A stretch of 21,494 bases of DNA from JAXGTD01 sp040775095 (lineage in GTDB: Bacteria > Pseudomonadota > Gammaproteobacteria > Chromatiales > Chromatiaceae), in contig JAXGTD010000070.1 of NCBI GenBank assembly GCA_040775095.1, forward strand, positions 1 through 21,494, read 5' to 3'. Under the pieces are notes generated by a model that did no database searches, was not told where the DNA came from, and saw nothing but the letters and a program-made list of their open reading frames with translations. Both the position numbers and the translations under genes were made by a program. Below are positions 14,184 to 21,494 of the stretch, in pieces (the stretch's first letter is position 1; each line of letters starts with the position of its first letter).

Positions 14184-15241
14184 CCGATGACCGACCCAAC
14201 GCAGTCGGTCGCTTCAGCGCGCGGCTCGATCTGAAACACGGCACTGTCGACATGAGCCATGGCAGTGGCGGCCGCGCGATGGCACAGCTCATCGACGAGC
14301 TGTTTCGCCACCACCTCGATAACGATCTGCTCCGTCAGGGAAACGATCAGGCCCTGTTCACGCCACCACCGGGCCGCCTGGTCATCAGCACCGACGGCCA
14401 CGTCATCGCGCCACTGTTCTTTCCCGGCGGTGATATCGGCAGCCTCGCCATCCATGGCACCATCAACGACGTGGCCATGGCCGGCGCACGGCCGCTGTAT
14501 CTGGCAGCGGGCTTCATCCTCGAAGAGGGGCTGCCGCTCGCGGACCTCGCGCGCATCGTCGAGAGTATGGCGCGCGCGGCCCACGCGGCGGGTGTCCCAG
14601 TGATTACCGGCGACACCAAGGTGGTCGAGCGCGGTAAGGGCGACGGCTGCTTCATCACCACCACGGGCGTCGGTGTGGTGCCGGAGGGCATCAGCATCTC
14701 CGGCGATCGCGCCCGTCCCGGCGATGCGATCCTGGTGAGCGGCCCGATTGGCGACCATGGCGTGGCCGTCATGTCCAAGCGCGAGAACCTCGGCTTTGAC
14801 ACCGAGATCACCTCCGACAGCGCCGCATTGCACTCGCTGGTCGCCACGATGATCGCGGCCGTGCCAGACATCCACTGTCTACGCGACCCCACCCGCGGCG
14901 GCCTGGCGACCACGCTCAACGAGCTCGCGCAGCAATCGCGCGTCGGCATGCAGATCCGTGAAGCGGCGATCCCGACCCGAGCGGAGGTCGCCGCCGCCTG
15001 CGAGCTACTCGGACTCGACCCGCTCTATGTCGCCAACGAGGGCAAGCTCGTCGCGATCTGCGCTGGCGATCAGTCCAGGCGTCTGCTCGATGCGATGCGC
15101 ACCCACCCCCTGGGACAGGAGGCTGCGATCATCGGCGAGGTCGTCGCGGACCCACACCGGTTCGTCCAGATGGAGACAGGGTTTGGTGGCAACCGCATGG
15201 TTGACTGGCTGGCCGGCGAGCAGCTGCCGCGCATCTGCTGA
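14180..15241 (+). CDS. hypE: Carbamoyl phosphate-derived cyanide synthase HypE
   Basis: A 353-residue member of the PurM/ThiL-like ATP-binding family. HypE receives a carbamoyl group from HypF on its C-terminal cysteine and dehydrates it with ATP to a thiocyanate, which donates cyanide to the HypC-HypD iron. Visible: MSHGSGGRAM (residues 25-34), the Asp/Gly-rich ATP site (STDGHVIAPLFFPGGDIG and GDTKVVERG), LRDPTRGGLATTLNE, and the exact family end PRIC with C353 as the last residue. It starts within the hypD stop codon (ATGA). The operon seems to end here. Its partner HypF is not in the window. Confidence 0.97.
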   Translation: MTDDRPNAVGRFSARLDLKHGTVDMSHGSGGRAMAQLIDELFRHHLDNDLLRQGNDQALFTPPPGRLVISTDGHVIAPLFFPGGDIGSLAIHGTINDVAMAGARPLYLAAGFILEEGLPLADLARIVESMARAAHAAGVPVITGDTKVVERGKGDGCFITTTGVGVVPEGISISGDRARPGDAILVSGPIGDHGVAVMSKRENLGFDTEITSDSAALHSLVATMIAAVPDIHCLRDPTRGGLATTLNELAQQSRVGMQIREAAIPTRAEVAAACELLGLDPLYVANEGKLVAICAGDQSRRLLDAMRTHPLGQEAAIIGEVVADPHRFVQMETGFGGNRMVDWLAGEQLPRIC

Positions 15242-15284
15242 CGAGCAGCGTCCGCGCCCTGGGATCGGGCTGGTCGGCGGCCTC

Positions 15285-15827
15285 TCAACGCGGCAGCCGC
15301 AGTGTCAGCGTCTCCCCGCGTTGGAGCATCTCGAAGCGCTTCAGAAAGTTCATGCCCAGCAGCACGTCCTCGCCAGGCATGTTGGGCAGGACGATGGCGC
15401 GCACGTTCTCGACCATCAACCCACCGAGGTCGACGCTGTCGAGCCGGGTCGCCCAGGTCTGCACGGCCCCGTTGGCCGTCTGCGTGACTCCCCCTGGACG
15501 CAGCGGCAGACCAAGCCCGCGTGCCAGCTCGAGCGGCAATGCAACCGAGGTTGCCCCGGTGTCGAGCAGAAACGTCACCCGTCTGCCGTTGATCATGCCT
15601 GGGGCGACGTAGTGCCCCAAGCGGTTGCGCTGCAGGACCACCTGCGGCAGGCCGCTCACACCGACTTCGGCGGCGAGATCGCGATTGGGGTTATGTCGCT
15701 GTTCGATCAGGTTGTCGAAGAACAGCACCAGCAACGCGAGACCGACGATCCAGGCCCCAAGCAGCATGCCCTTGCCAACCCGCGAGGGCAAATCGTCCAG
15801 TCTGGGAAGGTCTTGGCTCATGGTCAT
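15285..15827 (-). CDS. Retropepsin-like membrane-anchored aspartic protease (DTG family)
   Basis: A 180-residue protein with a cytosolic N-terminus, one membrane span (about residues 21-38) and a periplasmic protease domain (about 55-180). The single catalytic motif is FLLDTGATSVALP (D89-T90-G91). Other features of the bacterial clan AA family (TIGR02281-like) are the GxxNGRRVTFLLDTG entry strand and the VLLGMNFLKRFEM end. Such proteins work as homodimers, each chain giving one aspartate. Substrates are unknown. The start could be ATG 15827 or ATG 15821; neither has a strong Shine-Dalgarno. It converges with hypE 43 bases away and lies downstream of the MlaC-like gene on the same strand, separated by 217 bases with a strong hairpin. 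Confidence 0.85.
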   Translation of the reverse strand: MTMSQDLPRLDDLPSRVGKGMLLGAWIVGLALLVLFFDNLIEQRHNPNRDLAAEVGVSGLPQVVLQRNRLGHYVAPGMINGRRVTFLLDTGATSVALPLELARGLGLPLRPGGVTQTANGAVQTWATRLDSVDLGGLMVENVRAIVLPNMPGEDVLLGMNFLKRFEMLQRGETLTLRLPR

Positions 15828-15910
15828 CCATCAATGGCTCTGACCTTCCGATATGACGCCGAAGGGGATGCTCTACAACGCGGCGCGCCATCTGTTCGCG
15901 TTGATCAGGC

Positions 15911-15936
15911 CCGCTCCCCCCGCCCCTCGGGAGCGG
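15911..15936. repeat. Inverted repeat upstream of the aspartic protease gene
   Basis: CCGCTCCC (15911-15918) and GGGAGCGG (15929-15936) pair perfectly across a ten-base loop. It lies about 84 bases upstream of the protease start, between it and the larger hairpin at 16010-16039. An operator or a transcript hairpin is possible; GC-rich DNA makes chance plausible. Confidence 0.3.
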
Positions 15937-16009
15937 CGGCACCCGGCCGGCCGCGCTAGCTGAGCCAGCGGCACGGCATATTCAGGCGCCGCACGCGATC
16001 GTAAATGCG

Positions 16010-16039
16010 GTACTTCGCGAGTCACGTCTCGCGAAGTAC
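16010..16039 (-). terminator. Strong hairpin just after the MlaC-like gene
   Basis: GTACTTCGCGAG and CTCGCGAAGTAC form a perfect 12-base stem with loop TCACGT. It begins five bases past the stop of the MlaC-like gene (stop 16045-16047). No T-run follows on the minus strand, so it may be a poor intrinsic terminator, a message-stabilising hairpin, or a REP-type repeat unit. The symmetric stem would also stop exonucleases from the 3' end. Confidence 0.5.
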
Positions 16040-16044
16040 GAGCC

Positions 16045-16698
16045 TCAGTAACGATAAGGGGACGGGATGCCGCGCGGGCCCTGCACCCGCGGCGCGGTCT
16101 GCTCACTGAACGCCTCACGATAGTAGGCAATCACGCTACGCCCCTGGGCAAGCACGTCGTAGACCTTCCAGCCACCCTCGGCATGGTACAGACGGAACAC
16201 GATCTGCGAAGGATAGGCGCCAGGACTCATCAGCCCAACGCTGACGTCGACGCTGCCACGCTTGCCCGGGCGCGCCCGGATAAAGCGAATCTGCTGCCCG
16301 TCGTACTTGTCGAGCTTCGTAGCAAGGCCGCTGAGGATCCGCGACTCGAGCTGCCCGGCGAGATCCTTGCGTTGCCCCGGGTTCATCCGGCCCCAATCGG
16401 ATCCCGCGACGAATTGCGCCATGTAGGCGAAGTCGAACGAGGGCGCAATCTCGCGATCGAGGAAGGCGGCGGTCTGCAGATTGTTCGGTCTTTCGTCCGT
16501 ATCGAGAAAGGCGAAGAGCTTTTCGAGGCCGGTGCGCACCACGGCAACGGCCGCATCGCCGGGCCTTGCGCGCTGCGCACCCGGCACCGGTCCCCGCGGC
16601 TGCATGGGTCCATAGCCGTAGGGGGCCTGAGCCCAGACCTGCGTGGTCGCGCAGACGAGCAACGCGGCAGACAACGGCAGCCAGAATCGATGAGTCAT
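16045..16698 (-). CDS. MlaC-like phospholipid-binding periplasmic protein
   Basis: A 217-residue exported protein with signal peptide about 1-23 (cleavage after VWA). The MlaC/Ttg2D domain covers about residues 50-200: DFAYMAQFVAGSDWGRMNPG, a Y-D-G-QQIRF strand, VDVSVGLMSPG, and the C-terminal signature GGWKVYDVLAQGRSVIAYYR. MlaC carries phospholipid between the outer-membrane MlaA complex and the inner-membrane MlaFEDB transporter. Here it stands alone, without mlaA, mlaB, mlaD, mlaE or mlaF, and has a Pro/Gly/Tyr-rich linker after the signal. It may be a paralogue with another partner. AGGAGGA six bases before ATG 16698 is a near-perfect ribosome site and fixes the start, although the frame stays open to 17097. 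Confidence 0.83.
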   Translation of the reverse strand: MTHRFWLPLSAALLVCATTQVWAQAPYGYGPMQPRGPVPGAQRARPGDAAVAVVRTGLEKLFAFLDTDERPNNLQTAAFLDREIAPSFDFAYMAQFVAGSDWGRMNPGQRKDLAGQLESRILSGLATKLDKYDGQQIRFIRARPGKRGSVDVSVGLMSPGAYPSQIVFRLYHAEGGWKVYDVLAQGRSVIAYYREAFSEQTAPRVQGPRGIPSPYRY

Positions 16699-17173
16699 GG
16701 GAATCCTCCTATCGTAATGATGATCGCCAAGATAGCGCCGCGGCAGAGTGCCCCAGCGCGAGCGGTTAATCAACCACCAGGTTGCCGGGTCCGGCCGCAT
16801 CCAACCTACCCGCGGCATACGCATCCAAGCCGGCGGGGAGATCACGACGCCGGCGTACCGCCGGCAGCGCAACCCGTCCTGCTCGGCCGCCACCCCCGAC
16901 GCTCTCGCCTGGCCGGCCCACCCCTGTTCTACGCCATGACGCACTGCTCGAACAGCATCGAGTACGGATCGGATGGCATGCAGCAGCGAGAACGCGGGTT
17001 GGATGCGTTGCCCGCGCTGATCGCGTCGATATCCGACATGGCCGGCCGAACGATTGGATGCTTCGCGGGCTTTCGGGGTTGACCGACACCACGGCACGAT
17101 GCATGGTGCTGTCGTCCGCGGGCTCGGTCGCGGTCACGGGACACCGCAACAACTTCAAGCGGAGATCATTCAC
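16699..17173. other. Divergent intergenic region (475 bases)
   Basis: No gene is supportable here. The frames that cross it are low-quality and lack ribosome sites. Visible structure: a perfect hairpin at 16849-16865 (GCCGGCG, loop TAC, CGCCGGC) and GCATCCAA repeated at 16798 and 16821. It should hold the promoters of the MlaC-like gene and the TTG-start gene. The best guess for the latter is TTGACC at 17079-17084 with a poor -10, which I do not list separately. Confidence 0.45.
17161..17164 (+). promoter_or_regulatory. Ribosome site that sets the TTG start at 17174
   Basis: GGAG nine bases ahead of TTG 17174. Starting there gives a classic signal peptide (MKAANRLPVM then a hydrophobic core); starting at the frame's beginning (17054) would put 40 unrelated residues before it. 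Confidence 0.6.
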
Positions 17174-18382
17174 TTGAAAGCTGCCAATCGACTCCCCGTC
17201 ATGGGCGCGACCTTCCTGGTCTGTACGCTCCTTGCAAGGCCATCGTTGCCGGCTGATCCGCTCTTCCAGCCAAACGAGGTGCTGGTGTCCGACCCAACGC
17301 TCGATCTGTTGGACGGCATCGTCGACCCCGAATTCGATGGGACCGGACGCTTCGCATGGATCGATCGAACGGGGAACCTTTGGATCGGCAACGTCGATCG
17401 CGCCACGGGGCTGTTGGATCCTCCCGACGGGCGCGCCGAGCTGATCGACACCGGGGCGATGACCGTCAACGACCTCGGTAATGGACCCGAATGGGTAATG
17501 TCCAACCGTGGACCTCAGATCATTTACACCAAATTCATCGGCTCCACGACGGCCCTCGCATCGGCAGCGAATCGCAACGGCATATGGTCCACGCGTCTTC
17601 TGGCGCAGCCTCTCGACCGAAAGGGACCGTTTGGAACCCTCGACCGAGGCGATCCCAACCCGGCCATCTCGTATGCCGGCAATCCGGTTCCCGGCGCCCT
17701 TGACGGCGGAGCGGCCTTGTTCGTGCGAGCCCTGAACGATCCCGGCACCGAAACCCTGATCCCGACCACCGACGCGTTTCGCGTGGCCGGGGCGCGTTGG
17801 GTTTCCAACACGCGGTGGGCCGTCTTCTCCCGGCCGATGCCCGACGGCTCCAGCGCACGGCGGCAGGCGTTCCTGTACGACATGCAGCAGCAACAGCTCG
17901 AGCAGCTCACGGACGACCCGGGATCCAAGGCAGCGGTCTTGATGTGGCAGGCCCCCGAATACGGCAACGAATATATTCTCGGCGCCCTCGTCGATGAGCA
18001 GTACATCAGGATCTACCGCAAGCTCGACCCGGACGGCGACGGCATCGCGCACTGGACCGAGGTGAATGTCATCGACCCCCCTGGCCTCGACTTCATCTGG
18101 TCTCCGGAGCCGTTCGTCTTTCAGGGGAGGAGCTACATCGTCATGGTCACATCGGCGACGGACGATCAGCGCAGCATCACCGACCCAACCGAGATCTGGC
18201 TGGCCGGCATCGATCCGGCGAATCCCTTCTATCGACGCCTCAGCGATGACCGACAGGCCGTTCGCAAGGACCCGGAAGTCTTCATGACCAGGCAAGGACC
18301 CTATGCCTATATTCTGGTTTCCGGCGACGGATCGCCGGACATCTATCGGCTGGATACCGGACTGGGTCCCCAAGGCCAGTGA
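17174..18382 (+). CDS. Exported protein of unknown function, probably beta-propeller
   Basis: A 402-residue protein starting at TTG, with a signal peptide (about residues 1-27: KAANR n-region, hydrophobic core GATFLVCTLL, cleavage near SLPA-DP). The mature part is all-beta in character, with recurring blade-like units such as GTGRFAWIDRTGNLWIGNVD, RWVSNTRWAVFSRPMPDG, FLYDMQQQQLEQLTDDPGSK and a final YAYILVSGDGSPDIYRLD. These resemble the WD40-like/PD40 repeats of TolB and related secreted propellers. A DPDGDGIAHW stretch could bind calcium. I do not recognise a specific family, and no catalytic motif is visible. It faces the MlaC-like gene divergently and is followed, 306 bases on, by the 498-residue gene. 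Confidence 0.65.
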   Translation: MKAANRLPVMGATFLVCTLLARPSLPADPLFQPNEVLVSDPTLDLLDGIVDPEFDGTGRFAWIDRTGNLWIGNVDRATGLLDPPDGRAELIDTGAMTVNDLGNGPEWVMSNRGPQIIYTKFIGSTTALASAANRNGIWSTRLLAQPLDRKGPFGTLDRGDPNPAISYAGNPVPGALDGGAALFVRALNDPGTETLIPTTDAFRVAGARWVSNTRWAVFSRPMPDGSSARRQAFLYDMQQQQLEQLTDDPGSKAAVLMWQAPEYGNEYILGALVDEQYIRIYRKLDPDGDGIAHWTEVNVIDPPGLDFIWSPEPFVFQGRSYIVMVTSATDDQRSITDPTEIWLAGIDPANPFYRRLSDDRQAVRKDPEVFMTRQGPYAYILVSGDGSPDIYRLDTGLGPQGQ

Positions 18383-18688
18383 CGGCGGGACAGCGACGGA
18401 GAGCCTGAAGCAGGCCGTCCATGGATCAGATCGACTCGCGGGGCAAGCCGTACAATCCCCGGGTTGGCCCATGTTCAACGGCCTGCATCCGACGAGCATG
18501 GCGATCCTGCGAGTCGGAGATCCATGGCCCACACGGATTGCGCTCCCGGTCGCGCCCCCCGGGGCACCTGCCAGGCGCATGTCCCGGGATGCTCCACGCC
18601 CATTGGGTTGAACGGCGCGACCACGTCGACCCGCACCCGTCCCGGCCGGCCCCGCCACGCACATCACGCCAAACCGGACCCATGGGTC
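18383..18688. other. Intergenic region (306 bases)
   Basis: No supportable gene. A TACAAT at 18451-18456 looks like a -10 element for the plus strand, but no -35 is at a proper distance. A small frame at 18471-18611 lacks a ribosome site and protein-like composition. Nothing else stands out. Confidence 0.4.
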
Positions 18689-20185
18689 ATGACTGATTCG
18701 GGCACCAGAGTCGAACGCGCGGGCCAGCCAGCCGCTCGCCCGGCGGACCTGTCAGGCGTGCTACTGGACCGAATGTCTCGTGCCTGTCGGCCCAATCTGT
18801 TCGACGTGGTGGCCGATCCGCAGTTGCTCATCGCTCTGATACTGGCCAATCTCACCTCCCCCGTGCTGTGGGAGCTCGGCGAGCGGATCGCCGCGCGCAG
18901 GGAACCCGGGGCCCCTGGGCCGTCGTTGGACGACGTGATGCTCGGGATCCAGTCCTATACCGACCAACACCTGTTTCACATCAGTCCCCTCGGCGTGGCC
19001 GAGACCTGGGGGCTGCTTGATCTCGACGAGGAACGCGAGCGCCTGGGCAAAGCGGTGGTCGACTACGCGGTTGGCGAGATCGTCGAGAACCTGCACGCGC
19101 GGGCGGATCTCGGCACGTTGACCACGCGGCAGGACATCTTTGCCATCATCGACTCAGGTCGCTTCCCGGAATATCACTACTCCAATATCGACATCATCCG
19201 CGCCTATCCGCGCCTGCTCGGCCGAAGAAAACACCGGCCGATCGGGGTAACCACCTGTGCCGATGAGGCGGTACTCATGGCATCGCTCTGCGCGGTGCTG
19301 CATGGCGCCCGCGTGGCCGATACGCTGATCCTCGGGGCACCCGTCCACTACACGGTGCTGATCAGCCACGCCGGCGAGGCCTGTTGGCTCAATGGCAAAC
19401 ACGAGGCCTTTACCGAGAACGGCTGGCGCCGATTCGTCGCCAATCAGGACAGCGCGGGCATCCAGCGCGCGGTTGACACACGGATGGCATGCGACCGCAT
19501 CATCGCCCCGATGGGGGCCTGCGTGATTCCGGATGCCTGGAGCGCGATTCCCCGCCCGGAGCTCGACACCGTCTGTACCCGGCTCGACGACTTCTTCACC
19601 ACCACCCTGGATTGGGTCGCGGCGATCCGCGGCCACCCGCCGAGATTCATCGAGAACCCATTGACCGGATTCGACTGGGACCGGCTCGACACCCCGTCCG
19701 ATGCCCTATCGGCCCGCGCGCTGCTCCGAGGCCTCGCGCGGGAATACCCGGGCAGCATCTTCGAGGCGGCCCTGTATGCGGCACGCGATCTGGGGGTGGC
19801 GCGACCAGAGGTCTACCTCAGGGCAGGGGCACGCGGGCACCTCGTGCGCGCGCGGGCCGCGCGGGTCACCACAATCGAGGATGCGTTGGACGTGCTTCGG
19901 CGCATCGACGGCAATCGCTCCGCGGTCGCTTGCAGCCATTGCATCGCCCTGCCTGACGAGGTCCTGAAGTTCGACACCGGCGACTCGGTGGACCGCGCCT
20001 TTTTGCTTTGCACGATCGCCGCACTGGCGACCGCACTGCCCGGTGACCTGCGCAACCAGCGCGAGATCCTGATCACCCCCGACGGGGCATTCGTGCGTCT
20101 GGGTCCGACCTGCATTCGCATGAACGACCTGGCAACCGGTAGGATCCCGGCGAACCCCATTCAACACATCGCGGCAAGCGGGTGA
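18689..20185 (+). CDS. Large cytosolic protein with transglutaminase-like core, function unknown
   Basis: A 498-residue protein without signal peptide or membrane span. Not recognised as a named family. Residues about 35-180 are helical, with an acidic segment (DLDEERERLGKAVVDYAVGEIVENL). Residues 186-240 look like a transglutaminase/papain-like core: a cysteine at the start of a helix (C190 in GVTTCADEAVLMASL), then a strand histidine (H220 in APVHYTVLI) and a polar residue after a strand (N235 in CWLNGK). In the C-terminal part, CSHC (415-418) precedes GDSVDRAFLLCTIAAL (431-446), which resembles the GDCxD active-site helix of bacterial transglutaminase-like proteases with Ser in place of Cys. 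ATG 18689 is the first reasonable start, but its ribosome site is weak; the frame stays open to 18464 with non-protein-like sequence. The fold assignment is inference from motifs. Confidence 0.7.
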   Translation: MTDSGTRVERAGQPAARPADLSGVLLDRMSRACRPNLFDVVADPQLLIALILANLTSPVLWELGERIAARREPGAPGPSLDDVMLGIQSYTDQHLFHISPLGVAETWGLLDLDEERERLGKAVVDYAVGEIVENLHARADLGTLTTRQDIFAIIDSGRFPEYHYSNIDIIRAYPRLLGRRKHRPIGVTTCADEAVLMASLCAVLHGARVADTLILGAPVHYTVLISHAGEACWLNGKHEAFTENGWRRFVANQDSAGIQRAVDTRMACDRIIAPMGACVIPDAWSAIPRPELDTVCTRLDDFFTTTLDWVAAIRGHPPRFIENPLTGFDWDRLDTPSDALSARALLRGLAREYPGSIFEAALYAARDLGVARPEVYLRAGARGHLVRARAARVTTIEDALDVLRRIDGNRSAVACSHCIALPDEVLKFDTGDSVDRAFLLCTIAALATALPGDLRNQREILITPDGAFVRLGPTCIRMNDLATGRIPANPIQHIAASG

Positions 20186-20212
20186 GTCTGCCGCATCGGC
20201 CGACGCCGTACC

Positions 20213-20226
20213 CGGCGACGTCGCCG
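20213..20226. other. Palindrome after the 498-residue gene
   Basis: CGGCGACGTCGCCG is a perfect 14-base palindrome 27 bases past the stop. As RNA it could form a five-pair stem with loop ACGT. There is no T-run, so a terminator role is doubtful. The rest of the gap up to 20360 shows no gene. Confidence 0.25.
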
Positions 20227-20360
20227 AAGGGGCGAGGACAGGCAGCACGGGGGTAGACAAACACACCGCGGTGCAGTCGCGCGGGCTCAAGGATCATGCC
20301 GACATCCAAGCGAGTTCGCGTTACGCTTGCGGGACTCACAACCGAGCTGGAGACCACCCG

Positions 20361-21494
20361 ATGAAGCCCACCATTCTGCGACTGAAAAAGGACCAGGAAC
20401 GCCGTCTGTTAGCGGGCCACTGCTGGGTCTACAGCAACGAGGTCGACACCCTCGCGACACCACTCAAGGAGCTTGTTCCCGGGCAGCCGGTCGAGATCAT
20501 CGCCCATCGCGGACGGTGGCTCGGTCACGGCTACGCCAACCCACATTCGCTGATCTGCGCACGGCTGGTCAGCCGCCGGCGCGGTCGACCATTGAGCGCA
20601 TCGTTGCTGGTGGAGCGGATTCGCCTCGCGCTGGATCTGCGCCAACGCCTCTATGCCCGACCATTCTATCGCCTGATCCACGGCGAGGCCGACGCGCTGC
20701 CCGGTCTCATCGTCGACCGTTACGGAGACCTGCTGGCCGTCCAGATCGGCACCGCCGGCATGGAGCGTGAGCGCGGCGAGTTGATCGCGGCCCTGGAACA
20801 GGTCGTGCGCCCACGGCAGATCGTTCTTCGCAACGACACTCCGATGCGCGAGCTTGAGGGACTCGAACAGGGGACCGAGTGGGCGCTCGGCCAGGATCCC
20901 GGGGGCATACCGCTCACCGAGGGCGAGGTCCATTTCGTGGTCAGCCCAGGAGACGGGCAGAAGACCGGCTGGTTTTTTGACCAGGCGGCGAACCGGCTTG
21001 CCCTGCGGCGATTCGGTCCCGCGGCTCGCGTGCTCGATGTGTGCTGCTATCTCGGGGCCTGGGGCCTGCAGGCCGCGGCCAACGGTGCCGCGTCGGTGAC
21101 CTGTGTCGACAGTTCCGCGGCGGCGCTCGAACAGGTGGGGGAGAACGCACAGCGCAACGAGCTCGCCGGCCGTGTCGGCGTCCTGCAGGGCGACGCCTTC
21201 GACGTTCTGCGTGCCCTACGCGACGGCGGCGAACGTTATGACCTGGTGGTCCTGGATCCGCCAGCATTCATCAAGCGCAGAAAGGACGAGAAGGAAGGCA
21301 CCCAGGCCTACCAGCGGCTCAATCAGCTCGGTCTCGAGGTGCTCGAGCCCGGCGGGCTACTCGTCACCTCCTCCTGCTCGTATCACATGGCCCGCGACGC
21401 CTTCCTGCGCACGACGCAGCAGGCCGGGCGCAAGGCCGAACGCGATCTGCAATTGCTCTTTGCCGGCGCACAGGGGCCGGATCACCCTGTCCAC
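20361..21494 (+). CDS. rlmI: 23S rRNA m5C1962 methyltransferase RlmI, 3' end cut by window
   Basis: 378 residues are present and the frame runs off the right edge, so perhaps 20 residues are missing from a usual length near 396. The product methylates C1962 of 23S rRNA with SAM. Domains: an N-terminal PUA domain (about 1-75, starting LRLKKDQERRLLAGHCWVYS), a middle EEHEE-type region (about 80-190: FYRLIHGEADALPGLIVDRY), and a C-terminal Rossmann domain. The latter shows motif I (LDVCCYLGAWGLQAA, D226), motif IV DPPAFIK (D299) and motif VI SSCSYHM (C339, H342). GGAG eight bases before ATG 20361 supports the start. It follows the 498-residue gene after 175 bases and is probably an independent housekeeping gene. 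Confidence 0.93.
   Translation, partial: MKPTILRLKKDQERRLLAGHCWVYSNEVDTLATPLKELVPGQPVEIIAHRGRWLGHGYANPHSLICARLVSRRRGRPLSASLLVERIRLALDLRQRLYARPFYRLIHGEADALPGLIVDRYGDLLAVQIGTAGMERERGELIAALEQVVRPRQIVLRNDTPMRELEGLEQGTEWALGQDPGGIPLTEGEVHFVVSPGDGQKTGWFFDQAANRLALRRFGPAARVLDVCCYLGAWGLQAAANGAASVTCVDSSAAALEQVGENAQRNELAGRVGVLQGDAFDVLRALRDGGERYDLVVLDPPAFIKRRKDEKEGTQAYQRLNQLGLEVLEPGGLLVTSSCSYHMARDAFLRTTQQAGRKAERDLQLLFAGAQGPDHPVH

Noticed and set aside
14102..14875. 257-codon minus-strand frame opposite hypE
   Set aside because: Antisense shadow rich in Gly, His and Asp; hypE is certain.
15235..15248. Hairpin CTGCT-GACG-AGCAG at the hypE stop as a terminator
   Set aside because: Only five base pairs, overlaps the stop codon and has no T-run.
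18471..18611. Possible 46-residue peptide behind a TACAAT box
   Set aside because: No Shine-Dalgarno, no -35 at proper distance, and no protein-like features.
16766..18667. Long open frame (633 codons) on the minus strand opposite the propeller-like gene
   Set aside because: Its product has the Arg/Gly/Asp/His-rich, domain-free composition typical of antisense frames in GC-rich genes. The plus strand encodes a protein with signal peptide and ribosome site. The length is explained by codon bias.
20073..20357. 94-codon minus-strand frame between the 498-residue gene and rlmI
   Set aside because: Overlaps a real gene antisense, no ribosome site, unstructured composition.

Overview
The window reads as chromosomal DNA of a GC-rich gammaproteobacterium, most likely a purple sulfur bacterium or relative in the Chromatiales. 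This is an inference from base composition and gene types: a HupK-HypC-HypD-HypE NiFe-hydrogenase maturation cluster, PsiE, BatD, a DTG-type membrane aspartic protease, MlaC and RlmI. No rRNA, tRNA, CRISPR array, transposase or phage gene was seen. There are 20 credible protein genes, one of which (rlmI) is cut by the right edge.

Left part (1-6371). The window opens with about 430 gene-free bases built from ~80-base modules, each with a REP-like palindrome and partly duplicated 257 bases apart. Then come a PsiE-family membrane protein (-), a BatD-like protein without its usual BatA/B/C partners (+), an MFS transporter (+), a small membrane-anchored protein of unknown function (-) and a LysR regulator (-). 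The regulator is divergent from azoR across a clear T-N11-A operator.

Middle (6372-11303). azoR (FMN-dependent azoreductase) is followed by dinB (DNA polymerase IV). The catalytic N-terminus of dinB can only be included by starting at an ATT codon behind a good Shine-Dalgarno sequence. A secreted META-domain protein follows. Convergent to it are a two-cupin ChrR-like protein overlapping an exported single-cupin protein, then an RsmC-like methyltransferase whose catalytic NPP motif is changed.

Hydrogenase block (11304-15241). A near-consensus sigma-54 element precedes hupK-hypC-hypD-hypE, in which hypC/hypD and hypD/hypE overlap by ATGA. HypC, HypD and HypE build and deliver the Fe(CN)2CO group, with HypE making cyanide from the carbamoyl group supplied by HypF. 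HupK is a large-subunit look-alike without the full set of nickel ligands. HypA, HypB, HypF and the structural subunits must lie elsewhere.

Right part (15242-21494). Two genes on the minus strand encode a retropepsin-like protease and an orphan MlaC-like lipid-binding protein, with a strong 12-bp-stem hairpin between them. On the plus strand follow an exported, probably beta-propeller protein starting at TTG, a 498-residue unrecognised protein with transglutaminase-like features, and rlmI (23S rRNA m5C methyltransferase, missing perhaps 20 C-terminal residues).

The most promising points are the ATT start of dinB, the sigma-54 site upstream of hupK, the unrecognised transglutaminase-like protein, and the modular REP-like array.
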